The notes under the pieces are model-generated. The model searched no databases. It saw only the letters and a list, made by a program, of their open reading frames with translations, and was not told where the DNA came from. Below, one piece after another: positions 14,305-21,890 of a stretch of 40,174 nucleotides of DNA. A program made the translations under genes and the position numbers. The stretch spans positions 1 to 40,174 of IMG/VR virus record IMGVR_UViG_3300006805_000060; one strand, written 5' to 3'. The number at the start of each line of letters is the position of its first letter. Positions within the stretch are counted from its first letter, which is position 1. Source of the stretch: a virus.

Positions 14305-14766
14305 ATGGCAACCCGTTCAGCAATTGGCATAGTTCGCGATGGTGGTATTGAAGGTATATATTGTCATTGGGATGGTTATCCGCAACACCATGGTCACATC
14401 CTGTTGAATTACTACAATCAAGAAAAGACCAATCAATTGATGAAACATGGTTCACTTTCAGTACTAGGACCAAACATTGGTGTCAAACATGCCTTTAGCA
14501 ATCCTCATCCTTGGAATAGTGCCGCCTATCTTGCCGAAGAATCATTACAGGAAAACTCCTGTACATTTTATGGACGTGATCGCGGTGACAAAGAAACCGA
14601 ATCGAAAATTTTTAATGATGTTTCAGAATTTATAGATTATTATAGGAGTTCTGGTGCAGAATATTCTTATTTGATGAAGGATGGTGAATGGTATTTACTA
14701 CACAATCCAGAAGAATTGATTCCACTGAATAAAATTGTTCCTAATGTGAAAGATGATTTGAAATGA
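14305..14766 (+). CDS. Conserved protein with YCHWDGYP motif (153 aa)
   Basis: MATRSAIGIVRDGGIEGIY then YCHWDGYPQHHG, later LGPNIG and a C-terminal EYSYLMKDGEWYLL. I recognise this layout (SARSxIxxxxxDG...YCHWDGYxxxxG...HGDxSxLG) from a widespread family in phages and plasmids. Its function is unknown; conserved His and Asp residues could make a metal site but this is not shown. Ribosome site aaaggag. The stop overlaps the lipoprotein start (ATGA). Confidence 0.75.
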   Translation: MATRSAIGIVRDGGIEGIYCHWDGYPQHHGHILLNYYNQEKTNQLMKHGSLSVLGPNIGVKHAFSNPHPWNSAAYLAEESLQENSCTFYGRDRGDKETESKIFNDVSEFIDYYRSSGAEYSYLMKDGEWYLLHNPEELIPLNKIVPNVKDDLK

Positions 14767-15047
14767 AAACACTAATTATATTTTTTATTGTTGTATCGCT
14801 GGTTGGTTGTTCTTCGACTAAATTGGATGTTAAACCCGAAGATAAACAAACCAATGTTCTACTTGGTCCCAAAATTGCAGGTTATAAACAAGTAGAATAT
14901 ATGAACCGCAATGAGGTAATTCAAGCAACTAAAGAATGTATTAATGCTAGGTTGCATCCTGTGGTACAATATGTGACACAGAAAACAGAATTTGGCAATG
15001 TGATGTTGCCAGCTGTAGTTAATTGCGAAGTCTATACAAAACCTTAA
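14763..15047 (+). CDS. Small lipoprotein (94 aa)
   Basis: A signal peptide with lipobox LVGC: basic start MK, hydrophobic TLIIFFIVVS, then LVGC, with SSTK after the Cys. Signal peptidase II would leave lipid-modified Cys16 anchored in the envelope. The mature part holds ECINARLHPVVQYVTQK and ends PAVVNCEVYTKP, a pattern seen in hypothetical proteins of cyanophage-like genomes. It may act as an outer-membrane lysis or exclusion protein, but there is no direct evidence. Confidence 0.75.
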   Translation: MKTLIIFFIVVSLVGCSSTKLDVKPEDKQTNVLLGPKIAGYKQVEYMNRNEVIQATKECINARLHPVVQYVTQKTEFGNVMLPAVVNCEVYTKP

Positions 15048-15057
15048 AGGTGTTTAA

Positions 15058-15438
15058 ATGTATTCATATGTCGTGGAAACATTAGGTCTATCTCAGCACT
15101 CACTCGAAATAATGGTGTTGTCTGCTATTGGCATCGGCCTTCTTGGTATTGTATTTGTTTTATTTTGGAAACAAATTGCTGTAGGTTCTCTAGGTTTGGT
15201 TTGTATGGTTGTATTGGCGAATCATAAACCACCAGAAGTTATTACACCTGTACCCACAGCTGTTTCTGTTGAAGTAACACCCGTGACAAATAATGTAACC
15301 AATTCAGAAAATACAGAATTCATGGAAGATTGTTTAAGTTTAACTGATTATACAGATAAACAATGTGATGATATTTGGAATAAACGCAATAAAGAAGAAA
15401 CTGTTGTTGATAATGAAAACAAATTGATTGGAGAATAA
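15058..15438 (+). CDS. Membrane protein (126 aa)
   Basis: Two adjacent hydrophobic segments, about residues 16-37 (IMVLSAIGIGLLGIVFVLFW) and 40-55 (IAVGSLGLVCMVVLA), are followed by a Pro/Val/Thr-rich stretch and an acidic tail with Cys residues (EDCLSLTDYTDKQCDDIW). This suggests an inner-membrane hairpin with a periplasmic or cytoplasmic tail. The neighbour upstream is a lipoprotein, so the pair may act together in the envelope; that is only positional. Confidence 0.65.
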   Translation: MYSYVVETLGLSQHSLEIMVLSAIGIGLLGIVFVLFWKQIAVGSLGLVCMVVLANHKPPEVITPVPTAVSVEVTPVTNNVTNSENTEFMEDCLSLTDYTDKQCDDIWNKRNKEETVVDNENKLIGE

Positions 15439-15439
15439 T

Positions 15440-15778
15440 ATGTTAGAATTGTATAGAGGTTTGATTGATATTGTTGTGTCGAATTGCCGTGTATTGGAAT
15501 CAGATTTGATTCAACATATTCGCCGTGATGTAACGACCAAAACTATTGCACCTAACACATTTGGTGTTTGTGGTTTTTGGAATTTGATGCTAGAGATTGT
15601 TTTTGTGATGTTTGCTAAGACAACATTCGTTCTTGGTATTACATTAACCAGTATTCTAGCAATCGCATTTTTCCCATTGAATGCTTTCATTCGTGCTTGT
15701 GCTACTGTGTTCCGTACAGGTTCAGGTGATAGTTATATCATACCACTTGAAAAAGAAACGAAAACAAAGGTGAAGTAA
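15440..15778 (+). CDS. Membrane protein (112 aa)
   Basis: ATG at 15440 with ggag upstream; an in-frame TTG 12 bases earlier is less likely. A soluble N-terminal part (about 45 residues) is followed by a long hydrophobic region, about 46-85 (MLEIVFVMFAKTTFVLGITL then SILAIAFFPL), and a polar end. Probably two membrane passes. The stop overlaps the next ATG (TAATG). Function unknown. Confidence 0.65.
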   Translation: MLELYRGLIDIVVSNCRVLESDLIQHIRRDVTTKTIAPNTFGVCGFWNLMLEIVFVMFAKTTFVLGITLTSILAIAFFPLNAFIRACATVFRTGSGDSYIIPLEKETKTKVK

Positions 15779-16353
15779 TGTCTGATTTATTTACACCTTT
15801 GGAAGTAGCTAACATTGTAAAAGCAAAAGTATTAATGAAGATTAAGGCTGAAGAATTTCTTAATCTGTTGGGTAAAGGTGCTAGTCATGCACAAACAAAG
15901 GTACAAGATTATTTGTTTTTTTCTGGTGGTGCAATTGCATCAAGTCTGCAAGGAAAATATCCAAAAGATTATGACCTATATTGTAAGACTGCCGAGTTTA
16001 ATAGTGTGATTTCAGAATATCTGAAAAATTATCACGATGATGATATTAAAGATGTGGCTGAACACTATCGTGATTTCGTTGGCAAAGATGGTAAGATGGT
16101 TACAGAAAATGCCATTACAATGAATAGTAATATACAGATAATTCTGAAACATTCTGGTGAACCAAAACAAGTACGAGAGACATTTGATTTTGTTCACTGT
16201 ATGCCATACTATGATTTTGGAACAGACAAACTATATATTTCCAGAGATCAATATGATTTATGTGTGAAAAAGAAATTGAAAGTTAATAATCGATCTGTGG
16301 TGACAGCAGCTCGTACCGATAAGTTTCTTCAGCGTGGTTATTCATGGCTATGA
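15778..16353 (+). CDS. Nucleotidyltransferase-fold protein (191 aa)
   Basis: The segment FFSGGAIASSLQ (residues 47-58) followed by KDYDLYC (63-69) is the GG/GS...DxD signature of the polymerase-beta superfamily, here with Asp64 and Asp66 as metal ligands. In related phage proteins the pattern is SGGxIxS...DyDlyf. A third acidic residue would be expected on a later strand (candidates around ENAITM or ETFDFVHC). The transferred group and target are unknown; transfer of a nucleotide to RNA, protein or small molecule is possible. Confidence 0.65.
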   Translation: MSDLFTPLEVANIVKAKVLMKIKAEEFLNLLGKGASHAQTKVQDYLFFSGGAIASSLQGKYPKDYDLYCKTAEFNSVISEYLKNYHDDDIKDVAEHYRDFVGKDGKMVTENAITMNSNIQIILKHSGEPKQVRETFDFVHCMPYYDFGTDKLYISRDQYDLCVKKKLKVNNRSVVTAARTDKFLQRGYSWL

Positions 16354-16709
16354 TTAATCCATGGAGTGTTAATGGTATGATACAAGATGATTATGCCAAT
16401 AGTATGCCAGCGATGCCACCGGTTGTTGACCATATTATCAATGGTAAAATGTTGGTTGCTTCATATTCAATCATGGAATATAAATTTAGTGATCGTATAC
16501 ACACTGTTGGCCAGAAACAGACTGAAGATGAGATTAAAGATGAATTGGTGATGTTGTTGGTGAATGAAATGAAGAAATCAAACTTTATTGAATACACACG
16601 ACAAATAGATATGTCATCAGATGCGGTTAATTTCAAAGCAAGAATATTTGTGACACCTAACGATCAGGTAAAAGTTATAAGAGAAATGGAACAGAGGAAA
16701 ACAAAATGA
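16344..16709 (+). CDS. Unknown conserved phage protein (121 aa)
   Basis: Starts inside the end of the previous gene (ATG 16344, alternative ATG 16350). A Pro/Met-rich beginning (MAMINPWSVNGM, MPAMPPVV) precedes an alpha/beta part with EIKDELVMLLVNEM and FKARIFVTPNDQV. It resembles small T4-like proteins of unknown role. The stop overlaps the phosphoesterase start. Confidence 0.6.
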   Translation: MAMINPWSVNGMIQDDYANSMPAMPPVVDHIINGKMLVASYSIMEYKFSDRIHTVGQKQTEDEIKDELVMLLVNEMKKSNFIEYTRQIDMSSDAVNFKARIFVTPNDQVKVIREMEQRKTK

Positions 16710-17641
16710 AAATTGCAGTGTGTTCGGACATCCACCTTGAATTTGGTGACCTTGATTTGCACAATACAGAGAATGCCGATGTGCTGATTCTTGGTGGTGA
16801 TATTTTTGTCGCTAACGACCTTGTAAGTCTTGAAGATTCCATTGAAACTGCAAAACTGGTACCAACACGAGCTCGTTTTCGTGCAGAGAAATTTTTTGAT
16901 TTTGTAAAACGTTGTAGTGATCGGTTCCCTAAAGTAATTTTGATTGCTGGTAATCATGAACACTATCATGGTGAGTTTCAGGATACATATAAAACAATCA
17001 AAAAATCCTTTAAAGAATTTACCAATGTGTATGTTTTGGATAAAGAATCGGTAGAACTCAATGGCACCATTTTTGTTGGTGGTACATTGTGGACTGATAT
17101 GAACAAAGAAGATCCAATGACCATTCATGCAATTTCTGGTATGATGAACGACTTCAATTGTGTGACAAATGGCATAACACACCGTAAAGTGCCTCTGTAT
17201 AAAAAAGATGCATCAGGTGAATATATCATTGACGATAATCGTATTGGTTACATCATAGATGGTTTTAAAATGAAAGAAGAACCTGCCAGATTTACTCCTA
17301 ACCATGCGGTGGAAGATCACAAACAATTTCTTCAATATTTGAAACTAGTAATGGAAAATAACACAGATAAAAAACCTGTTGTTGTTTGTTCTCACCATGC
17401 ACCAAGTCGTAGAAGTACACATCCAAAGTATGCAGGACAAACACTAATGAATGGTGGGTATAGTTCTGAATTGGATGAGTTTATTATGGATAGACCAGAT
17501 ATCAAACTATGGACTCATGGTCACACACACGAACCTTTTGATTATATGGTTGGTGATACTCGTATCGTTTGCAATCCGCGTGGTTATATAAACCATGAAA
17601 AGAGTGCAGATTATTTTGAGTTAAAATTTGTTGAAATTTAA
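16706..17641 (+). CDS. Calcineurin-like metallophosphoesterase (311 aa)
   Basis: All signature blocks of the family are present: SDIHLE (Asp8, His10), GGD (about 30-32), GNHE (82-85), SHH in VVVCSHHAPS, and GHTH (272-275). These bind two metal ions that hydrolyse phosphodiesters or phosphomonoesters. The DNA-repair Mre11/SbcD partner features are absent, and length suits a stand-alone enzyme. Related proteins occur in many T4-like phages. The substrate is unknown. The gene overlaps the previous stop (ATGA) and is followed after nine bases by rubrerythrin with a strong aaggagat site. Confidence 0.9.
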   Translation: MKIAVCSDIHLEFGDLDLHNTENADVLILGGDIFVANDLVSLEDSIETAKLVPTRARFRAEKFFDFVKRCSDRFPKVILIAGNHEHYHGEFQDTYKTIKKSFKEFTNVYVLDKESVELNGTIFVGGTLWTDMNKEDPMTIHAISGMMNDFNCVTNGITHRKVPLYKKDASGEYIIDDNRIGYIIDGFKMKEEPARFTPNHAVEDHKQFLQYLKLVMENNTDKKPVVVCSHHAPSRRSTHPKYAGQTLMNGGYSSELDEFIMDRPDIKLWTHGHTHEPFDYMVGDTRIVCNPRGYINHEKSADYFELKFVEI

Positions 17642-17650
17642 GGAGATAAA

Positions 17651-18103
17651 ATGAGTGTTACAATTAAGAATTTAGAAGCAGCATTTGCTGGTGAGAGTCA
17701 AGCACACACCAAATACCGTTATTTTGCTAAGATGGCAAGAGCACAAGGATTTGAAGATGTTGCAAAACATTTTGAACATACAGCAGAACAAGAGTTACTT
17801 CATGCGTGGGGTCATTTGGAATTGCTGATTGGTAAACCAGATGTTAAACAGTGCCTTGAAATGGCCATTGAAGGTGAGACACACGAGTTCACTACAATGT
17901 ATCCTACAATGCAATCAGAAGCAATTGCAGAAGGTGATGAATTTGCTGCGAAAGAAGCAGCAGATCAAATTGCAGAAAGTAAAGAACACGCAGAACAATT
18001 TGCGGCAATTCTTGTTAAGGCAGAAAAACGTTTTAATGCTTTGAAGAAAGTAGAACAACGTCATGCAGAAGCTTACACAAAAGTATTGGAGAATGTAAAA
18101 TGA
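17651..18103 (+). CDS. Rubrerythrin lacking the rubredoxin domain (150 aa)
   Basis: A four-helix ferritin-like diiron protein. The N-terminal half matches rubrerythrin well: FAGESQAHTKYRYFAKMA, then EHTAEQELLHA with an ExxH pair. The second half has EGETHEFTTMYPTM and EAIAEGDEFAAKEAA. The last ligand pair is odd: the sequence reads AESKEHAEQF where the family has ExxH, so the Glu sits one residue further from the His. Classic rubrerythrins reduce peroxide with electrons from a C-terminal rubredoxin domain. Here that domain is missing but encoded separately by the overlapping next gene. A role in peroxide protection during infection is inference. Confidence 0.9.
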   Translation: MSVTIKNLEAAFAGESQAHTKYRYFAKMARAQGFEDVAKHFEHTAEQELLHAWGHLELLIGKPDVKQCLEMAIEGETHEFTTMYPTMQSEAIAEGDEFAAKEAADQIAESKEHAEQFAAILVKAEKRFNALKKVEQRHAEAYTKVLENVK

Positions 18104-18234
18104 GTGAAACACATGTGTGTGTAGTATGTGGTCATGAACATGATGATCTAGTAGAAGGTGCATGGGGTACATTACCCGATGATTTTACTTGTCCTGAATG
18201 TGGTTGTGGTAAAGAAGAATACGAGTCAATTTAA
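18100..18234 (+). CDS. Rubredoxin-like protein (44 aa)
   Basis: ATG overlaps the rubrerythrin stop as ATGA, so both are translated together. The two Cys pairs are CVVCGH at residues 7-12 and CPECGCGK at 31-38, with GTLPDDFTC before the second pair. This matches the rubredoxin pattern CxxCG...PxDwxCPxCGxxK, where four Cys hold one iron. The protein is shorter than free-standing rubredoxins (about 53 residues) because of a shorter middle loop, close to the size of the domain at the end of ordinary rubrerythrins. It most likely passes electrons to the neighbouring rubrerythrin. Confidence 0.88.
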   Translation: MSETHVCVVCGHEHDDLVEGAWGTLPDDFTCPECGCGKEEYESI

Positions 18235-18584
18235 TGTCCAAAAAATTATATCTTGTTGAAACTGTTTCCACATTCCGTATTCGCTATGTGGTTGAAGCAA
18301 AAGAAGAAGGTCATGCTGAAGATGAAGTCACTATGTCCGATGCAGACTTTTATGAATTCTCACAGAAACATATTGATGAATCGATTACATCAACCCGTGA
18401 ATTAAGTAGAATTGAATATCTTGATCTTTTTGATAAAGACAATGAGTATCTTGCTAAATGGGACGATGAATCTAAAATGAAGTTCATCAATAAAATTGAT
18501 TATGATGAAGATGATGGTAACGTAAATCTTCCTCCTACTGAATGTGAGTTTGAAGAAATCGTAACAACATTAAATCAACTATGA
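18234..18584 (+). CDS. Unknown acidic protein (116 aa)
   Basis: Start overlaps the rubredoxin stop (TAATG) and stop overlaps the epimerase start (ATGA). Begins MSKKLYLVETVSTFRIRYVVE, a pair of beta strands, then is strongly acidic (KEEGHAEDEV, DYDEDDGNV). Similar acidic small proteins (LYLVExxSxFRxRYvvea...A..) occur in cyanophage-like genomes without known function. Confidence 0.7.
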   Translation: MSKKLYLVETVSTFRIRYVVEAKEEGHAEDEVTMSDADFYEFSQKHIDESITSTRELSRIEYLDLFDKDNEYLAKWDDESKMKFINKIDYDEDDGNVNLPPTECEFEEIVTTLNQL

Positions 18585-19429
18585 AGAAAATCTTTATAAC
18601 TGGCATCAATGGTTATATTGGTCAACACCTCTACCATCTGTTAAAGGATGAGTATGAGGTGTTTGGCTTGGATATTACACCTGTTAATGATGATAATCTT
18701 TTTCAGTCAGACATTCGTCATTGGATACCAGAATATATATTTTCTTTGGCTGATATGCCAATTGAATTTGATGCAGTCATTCATTTGGCTGCATTGATTC
18801 GTGTAAGTGAATCAGTAGTAAAACCCATTGAGTATTATGAAACTAATATTATGGGCACTATCAATGCACTAAGTTGCATCAAGACAAAAAACTTCATTCT
18901 CGCATCTACTGGTGCAGCAGAAAACCCAATTAATCCTTATAGTATCTCGAAGTTGGCCGCAGAAGGTATTGTTAAACAGTATTGCAAGAGTAAAGATATT
19001 GACTATACTATTTTTAGATTCTATAATGTGATTGGATCAAACGGATTCTTACCAACCAATGTTGATGGTTTGATGTATAACCTAATCAAGGCAAAAGAAA
19101 CAGGTGAGTTTAATTTGTTTGGTCACCAATATGACACAGAAGATGGTACAGCAATTCGAGACTATATTCATGTGATGGAAATCTGCCATGCAATTAAATT
19201 GGCAATTGAAACTCCTGCAAACTCTGAGGTAGAAAACCTGGGTACAGGCGTAGGACATTCTGTATTCGATATTGTTAATCGTTTTACGATTGTAAACAAT
19301 TGTGATATTCAGGTAAACTTTAAACCTGCTCGGGCAGGTGACTTACCTGCAACAGTATTAAAAAATGTCTCGCCATACATGAAAAAATATTATACAATAG
19401 ACGAAATGTTACGATTGGAGAATATATGA
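18581..19429 (+). CDS. NAD-dependent sugar epimerase/dehydratase (282 aa)
   Basis: A short-chain Rossmann enzyme of the GalE type. The NAD-binding TGINGYIGQH is at residues 7-16, and the catalytic Tyr120 and Lys124 lie in YSISK after a Ser/Thr at 109-110. Substrate-side motifs include RDYIHV and ENLGTGVGHSV. It is about 50 residues shorter than UDP-glucose 4-epimerase, but complete. It could change a nucleotide sugar for glycosylation of phage DNA, virion or host surface; no glycosyltransferase is visible in the window. Overlaps both neighbours by four bases. Confidence 0.88.
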   Translation: MKKIFITGINGYIGQHLYHLLKDEYEVFGLDITPVNDDNLFQSDIRHWIPEYIFSLADMPIEFDAVIHLAALIRVSESVVKPIEYYETNIMGTINALSCIKTKNFILASTGAAENPINPYSISKLAAEGIVKQYCKSKDIDYTIFRFYNVIGSNGFLPTNVDGLMYNLIKAKETGEFNLFGHQYDTEDGTAIRDYIHVMEICHAIKLAIETPANSEVENLGTGVGHSVFDIVNRFTIVNNCDIQVNFKPARAGDLPATVLKNVSPYMKKYYTIDEMLRLENI

Positions 19430-20112
19430 AAGTGAATATTGGACCTTATACAACCTGGATAGGACCGTATCAGATTGCGGAAAAGATACTATTCTGGATG
19501 GACAAAAACAATGATGACCGAGTTCATAACTTTGGTCGTTGGTTGTCTGGTGGTAAAGATAAAGATTCTCTGTTGATGAAATTGTGTTCTTGGATTGAAT
19601 CTAAGAAAAAACGCAAGATCAAAGTGCATATTGATGGTTATGATGTGTGGAGCATGGACAGTACACTATCTATTATCATTCTACCTATGTTGGAGAAATT
19701 GCGTGAGGCGAAACATGGTTCACCAATGGTTGATGCAGAAGATGTTCCGGAATACCTTCGAATGACTGGTCATGAAGATTGGTCTCAACAACAACAATTT
19801 AAATTTGATGACCAAGAACAATACGAAAAAGATTCTTGGGAAATTAATATGCATCGATGGGATTGGGTGATTGATGAGATGATTTGGACATTCAAACAAT
19901 TACAACCAGATTATGATTGGGAAGAAATATATCGTAGTGGTGTAATGGATATTGCTTGGCTACCAGATTCAATCAATTCAGATTACAAGATCATGAGTCA
20001 TGGACCCAACCATACATATAAAATTGATGAGGAAGGTACAAGAAAACATCAAGAACGTATCAACAATGGTCTAAGACTATTTGGTAAATATTTTCAGAAC
20101 CTTTGGGACTAA
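19426..20112 (+). CDS. Conserved T4-like phage protein (228 aa)
   Basis: Contains IDGYDVWSMDSTLSIIILPM followed by EAKHGSPMVDAEDVPE, a block I recognise from many T4-like and cyanophage proteins of unknown function (hNYDTWSMDxTLaxIIxPMLxxLKxxKHGSPxVDxeDVP). The N-terminal IGPYTTWIGPYQIAE and C-terminal helices (NNGLRLFGKYFQNLWD) are also typical. Conservation suggests an important role but none is known. Start overlaps the epimerase stop (ATGA). Confidence 0.8.
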   Translation: MKVNIGPYTTWIGPYQIAEKILFWMDKNNDDRVHNFGRWLSGGKDKDSLLMKLCSWIESKKKRKIKVHIDGYDVWSMDSTLSIIILPMLEKLREAKHGSPMVDAEDVPEYLRMTGHEDWSQQQQFKFDDQEQYEKDSWEINMHRWDWVIDEMIWTFKQLQPDYDWEEIYRSGVMDIAWLPDSINSDYKIMSHGPNHTYKIDEEGTRKHQERINNGLRLFGKYFQNLWD

Positions 20113-20114
20113 TT

Positions 20115-20282
20115 ATGGCAAAATTTAAACAAGTAAAACTCACATTCACCGCAGAAATTATGATGAATACTAATGACACATTGGATGTTGAAGCATTGCA
20201 GACTGAATTGATTGATGCACTAGACACAGTAAACAACAATCAATTTCTTGTAGCAGAAGAACAACTTATTATTAAAGGTTAA
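20115..20282 (+). CDS. Small unknown protein (55 aa)
   Basis: ATG two bases after the preceding stop. Begins MAKFKQVKLTFTAEIMM, a beta strand, then a helix (DVEALQTELIDALD) and a final strand (QLIIKG): a plausible small alpha/beta protein. No family is recognised. Confidence 0.6.
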   Translation: MAKFKQVKLTFTAEIMMNTNDTLDVEALQTELIDALDTVNNNQFLVAEEQLIIKG

Positions 20283-20284
20283 TT

Positions 20285-20758
20285 ATGGCATTGAAACATC
20301 ATGCAGAACGTGAATTAGACATTATTGGAATGACAGAAGATTCTGAAGAAATGGATGGTGCAATGCGTAAACACATCCTTCATATGATTGATGAATTTTC
20401 TAAAGAAGGACATTCTGGATTCTCCGCATCATATGCTATTAGTATCTTATCTAAACTTATGAAATATGAACCATTGACGCCACTAACAGGTGAAGATAGT
20501 GAATGGATGGAAATTGCAAAAGAACAGACAGGTTCTAATCAAGGCACATTATATCAAAATAACCGTGCAAGTCATGTATTCAAAGATGATAACGGTGCTT
20601 ATGACATTCAAGGTAAAGTATTTGTTGAATGGCGACAAGACAAAGAAACGGGTGAAGATTATTCTTCATCATATACAAGCAAAGATTCTCGTGTGCCTGT
20701 AACCTTCCCATACACACCACACACCGATTATATTAATAAAGGTTTCGTAGAAGAATGA
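20285..20758 (+). CDS. Conserved phage protein (157 aa)
   Basis: Starts two bases after the previous stop. The first part MALKHHAERELDIIGM and the block MIDEFSKEGHSGFSASYAIS followed by KLMKYEPLTPLTGEDSEW is found widely in large phages (HAE.EL...G...GHSG.SA......L....PL.PLTG...EW). No biochemical role is established to my knowledge. It belongs to the same coupled run as its neighbours. Confidence 0.78.
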   Translation: MALKHHAERELDIIGMTEDSEEMDGAMRKHILHMIDEFSKEGHSGFSASYAISILSKLMKYEPLTPLTGEDSEWMEIAKEQTGSNQGTLYQNNRASHVFKDDNGAYDIQGKVFVEWRQDKETGEDYSSSYTSKDSRVPVTFPYTPHTDYINKGFVEE

Positions 20759-21000
20759 TTTCTCTCATACATTTTATAAGTTCTTCCAAACTACTCAAAG
20801 AGTCCGAAAAGACGGTCTTGATGTTGGGTGGTGAAGATGAAGCACCTGAGATGGTGCGAGCACAACGGGACTTCTATCGTTTAGAAGTTGATTATTATCG
20901 GACAGAAGCAATCAAATTTGGTTTCTTTTGTGCCGGTGTTGTATTATGTGCATACCCAATTTATTTGTTATGGAGATCATTTAATGGCATACTTGCTTAA
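20755..21000 (+). CDS. Membrane protein with C-terminal anchor (81 aa)
   Basis: Start overlaps the previous stop (ATGA). An acidic, helical N-terminal part is followed by a membrane segment near the C-terminus (about residues 57-75, FGFFCAGVVLCAYPIYLLW). The last 17 bases overlap the next gene. Function unknown. Confidence 0.6.
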   Translation: MISLIHFISSSKLLKESEKTVLMLGGEDEAPEMVRAQRDFYRLEVDYYRTEAIKFGFFCAGVVLCAYPIYLLWRSFNGILA

Positions 21001-21247
21001 AAACATTTTTGTATGGTTAAAAACTAATAGCCTAAGTATTATAGCTAATGGTGCAATGTTCGCATTGGTCTTATTGTTAATAGTGCCTATGCTTACATTT
21101 AAAAAACCAGAAGTTGAATTGAAAGACTTCAAAGATGGCATACAGAATCATTTGACTTGGTCAATTAAGAATGAATGCTTTTTTGTTAAACCACACACAG
21201 ATACCACCGTGTATCTGATCCGTGTACCTGATTGTGATAGAAAATAA
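20984..21247 (+). CDS. Small membrane protein (87 aa)
   Basis: ATG 20984 has ggag eight bases upstream; longer frames run into the previous gene. One membrane segment at about residues 17-38 (SIIANGAMFALVLLLIVPML), then an acidic soluble part ending VRVPDCDRK-like. Likely inner membrane with the tail in the periplasm. No family is recognised. Confidence 0.6.
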   Translation: MAYLLKNIFVWLKTNSLSIIANGAMFALVLLLIVPMLTFKKPEVELKDFKDGIQNHLTWSIKNECFFVKPHTDTTVYLIRVPDCDRK

Positions 21248-21256
21248 GGAGAAGTT

Positions 21257-21550
21257 ATGAGTTTATTTGTTGAAGTTACCTCGATTGAAAAACAATGTAA
21301 GGTTATTGTTAATATGGAACACATTGTAGAGATTGCACCTCTTTCTACTGGTGGTTGTGCATTATTTACTATTGATAGTGCTGGTGTTGGCGCAAAAGCA
21401 TCCATGCGAGTGTCGGATGATTATAGTCAATTTGTACAGTTTGCTGTACAACCAGTATCTGTGGATGATATTGCCAAACGTTTCCCTAAAGTTACAACTG
21501 AATCTGACCCAAAAATAAAAGTATCAAAAACAGAAATTCCTAAACTGTAA
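21257..21550 (+). CDS. Small protein resembling flagellar/FlbD-type or LytTR-size phage proteins (97 aa), function unknown
   Basis: Begins MSLFVEVTSIEKQCKVIVNMEHIVEIAP, a pattern (F(I/V)xVT...kxxVNxxxIxxIxP) also found in a common class of small phage and bacterial proteins with an all-beta start. The rest is mixed with a basic tail. Function unknown. Ribosome site aaggag. The stop overlaps the next ATG (TAATG). Confidence 0.6.
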   Translation: MSLFVEVTSIEKQCKVIVNMEHIVEIAPLSTGGCALFTIDSAGVGAKASMRVSDDYSQFVQFAVQPVSVDDIAKRFPKVTTESDPKIKVSKTEIPKL

Positions 21551-21837
21551 TGTTTGATATATTGGTTGGCATTTTTTCATGGATTAAAAGTGATTATAAA
21601 ACGAATTCGTTCAGGTTCTGTGTCGAAATCTTGGCATGGGCAATCAGTGTTGGATGTTCAATTACTATGGCACTTACTGTACCAAACCCGCCTCTGTTGG
21701 TACTCTATCCTATTTGGATTTCTGGTTGTGCCTTGTACGCTTGGGCTGCTTACACTAGGAAGTCATTTGGTATGATTGCCAATTATTTACTTTTAGTCAC
21801 TATTGATACCGTAGGACTCCTGCGAATGCTTGGTTGA
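21550..21837 (+). CDS. Membrane protein (95 aa)
   Basis: Three hydrophobic segments, about residues 25-44, 50-66 and 74-91, with FCVEILAWAISVGCSITMAL, LLVLYPIWISGCALYAWAAY and IANYLLLVTIDTVGLLRML. This resembles the small polytopic proteins conserved in T4-like phages. The -35 of the next promoter overlaps its stop codon. Confidence 0.65.
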   Translation: MFDILVGIFSWIKSDYKTNSFRFCVEILAWAISVGCSITMALTVPNPPLLVLYPIWISGCALYAWAAYTRKSFGMIANYLLLVTIDTVGLLRMLG

Positions 21838-21862
21838 CATTTAACTGTGGTCATGTTATAAT
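21834..21862 (+). promoter_or_regulatory. Consensus sigma70 promoter (TTGACA-N17-TATAAT)
   Basis: TTGACA at 21834-21839, 17-base spacer, TATAAT at 21857-21862. Both hexamers and spacing match the consensus. It differs from the repeated early cassette (no hairpin, TTGACA, 17-base spacer), so it may belong to another class. It drives the gene at 21891. The expected start of transcription near 21869 leaves only a very short leader. Confidence 0.82.
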
Positions 21863-21890
21863 TGTATCTCTTATATTATGAAAGTTTCTC

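Noticed and set aside
17829-18044. Alternative frame inside rubrerythrin
   Set aside because: Rubrerythrin is clearly the coding frame; this frame is Gln/Lys-rich noise without a ribosome site.
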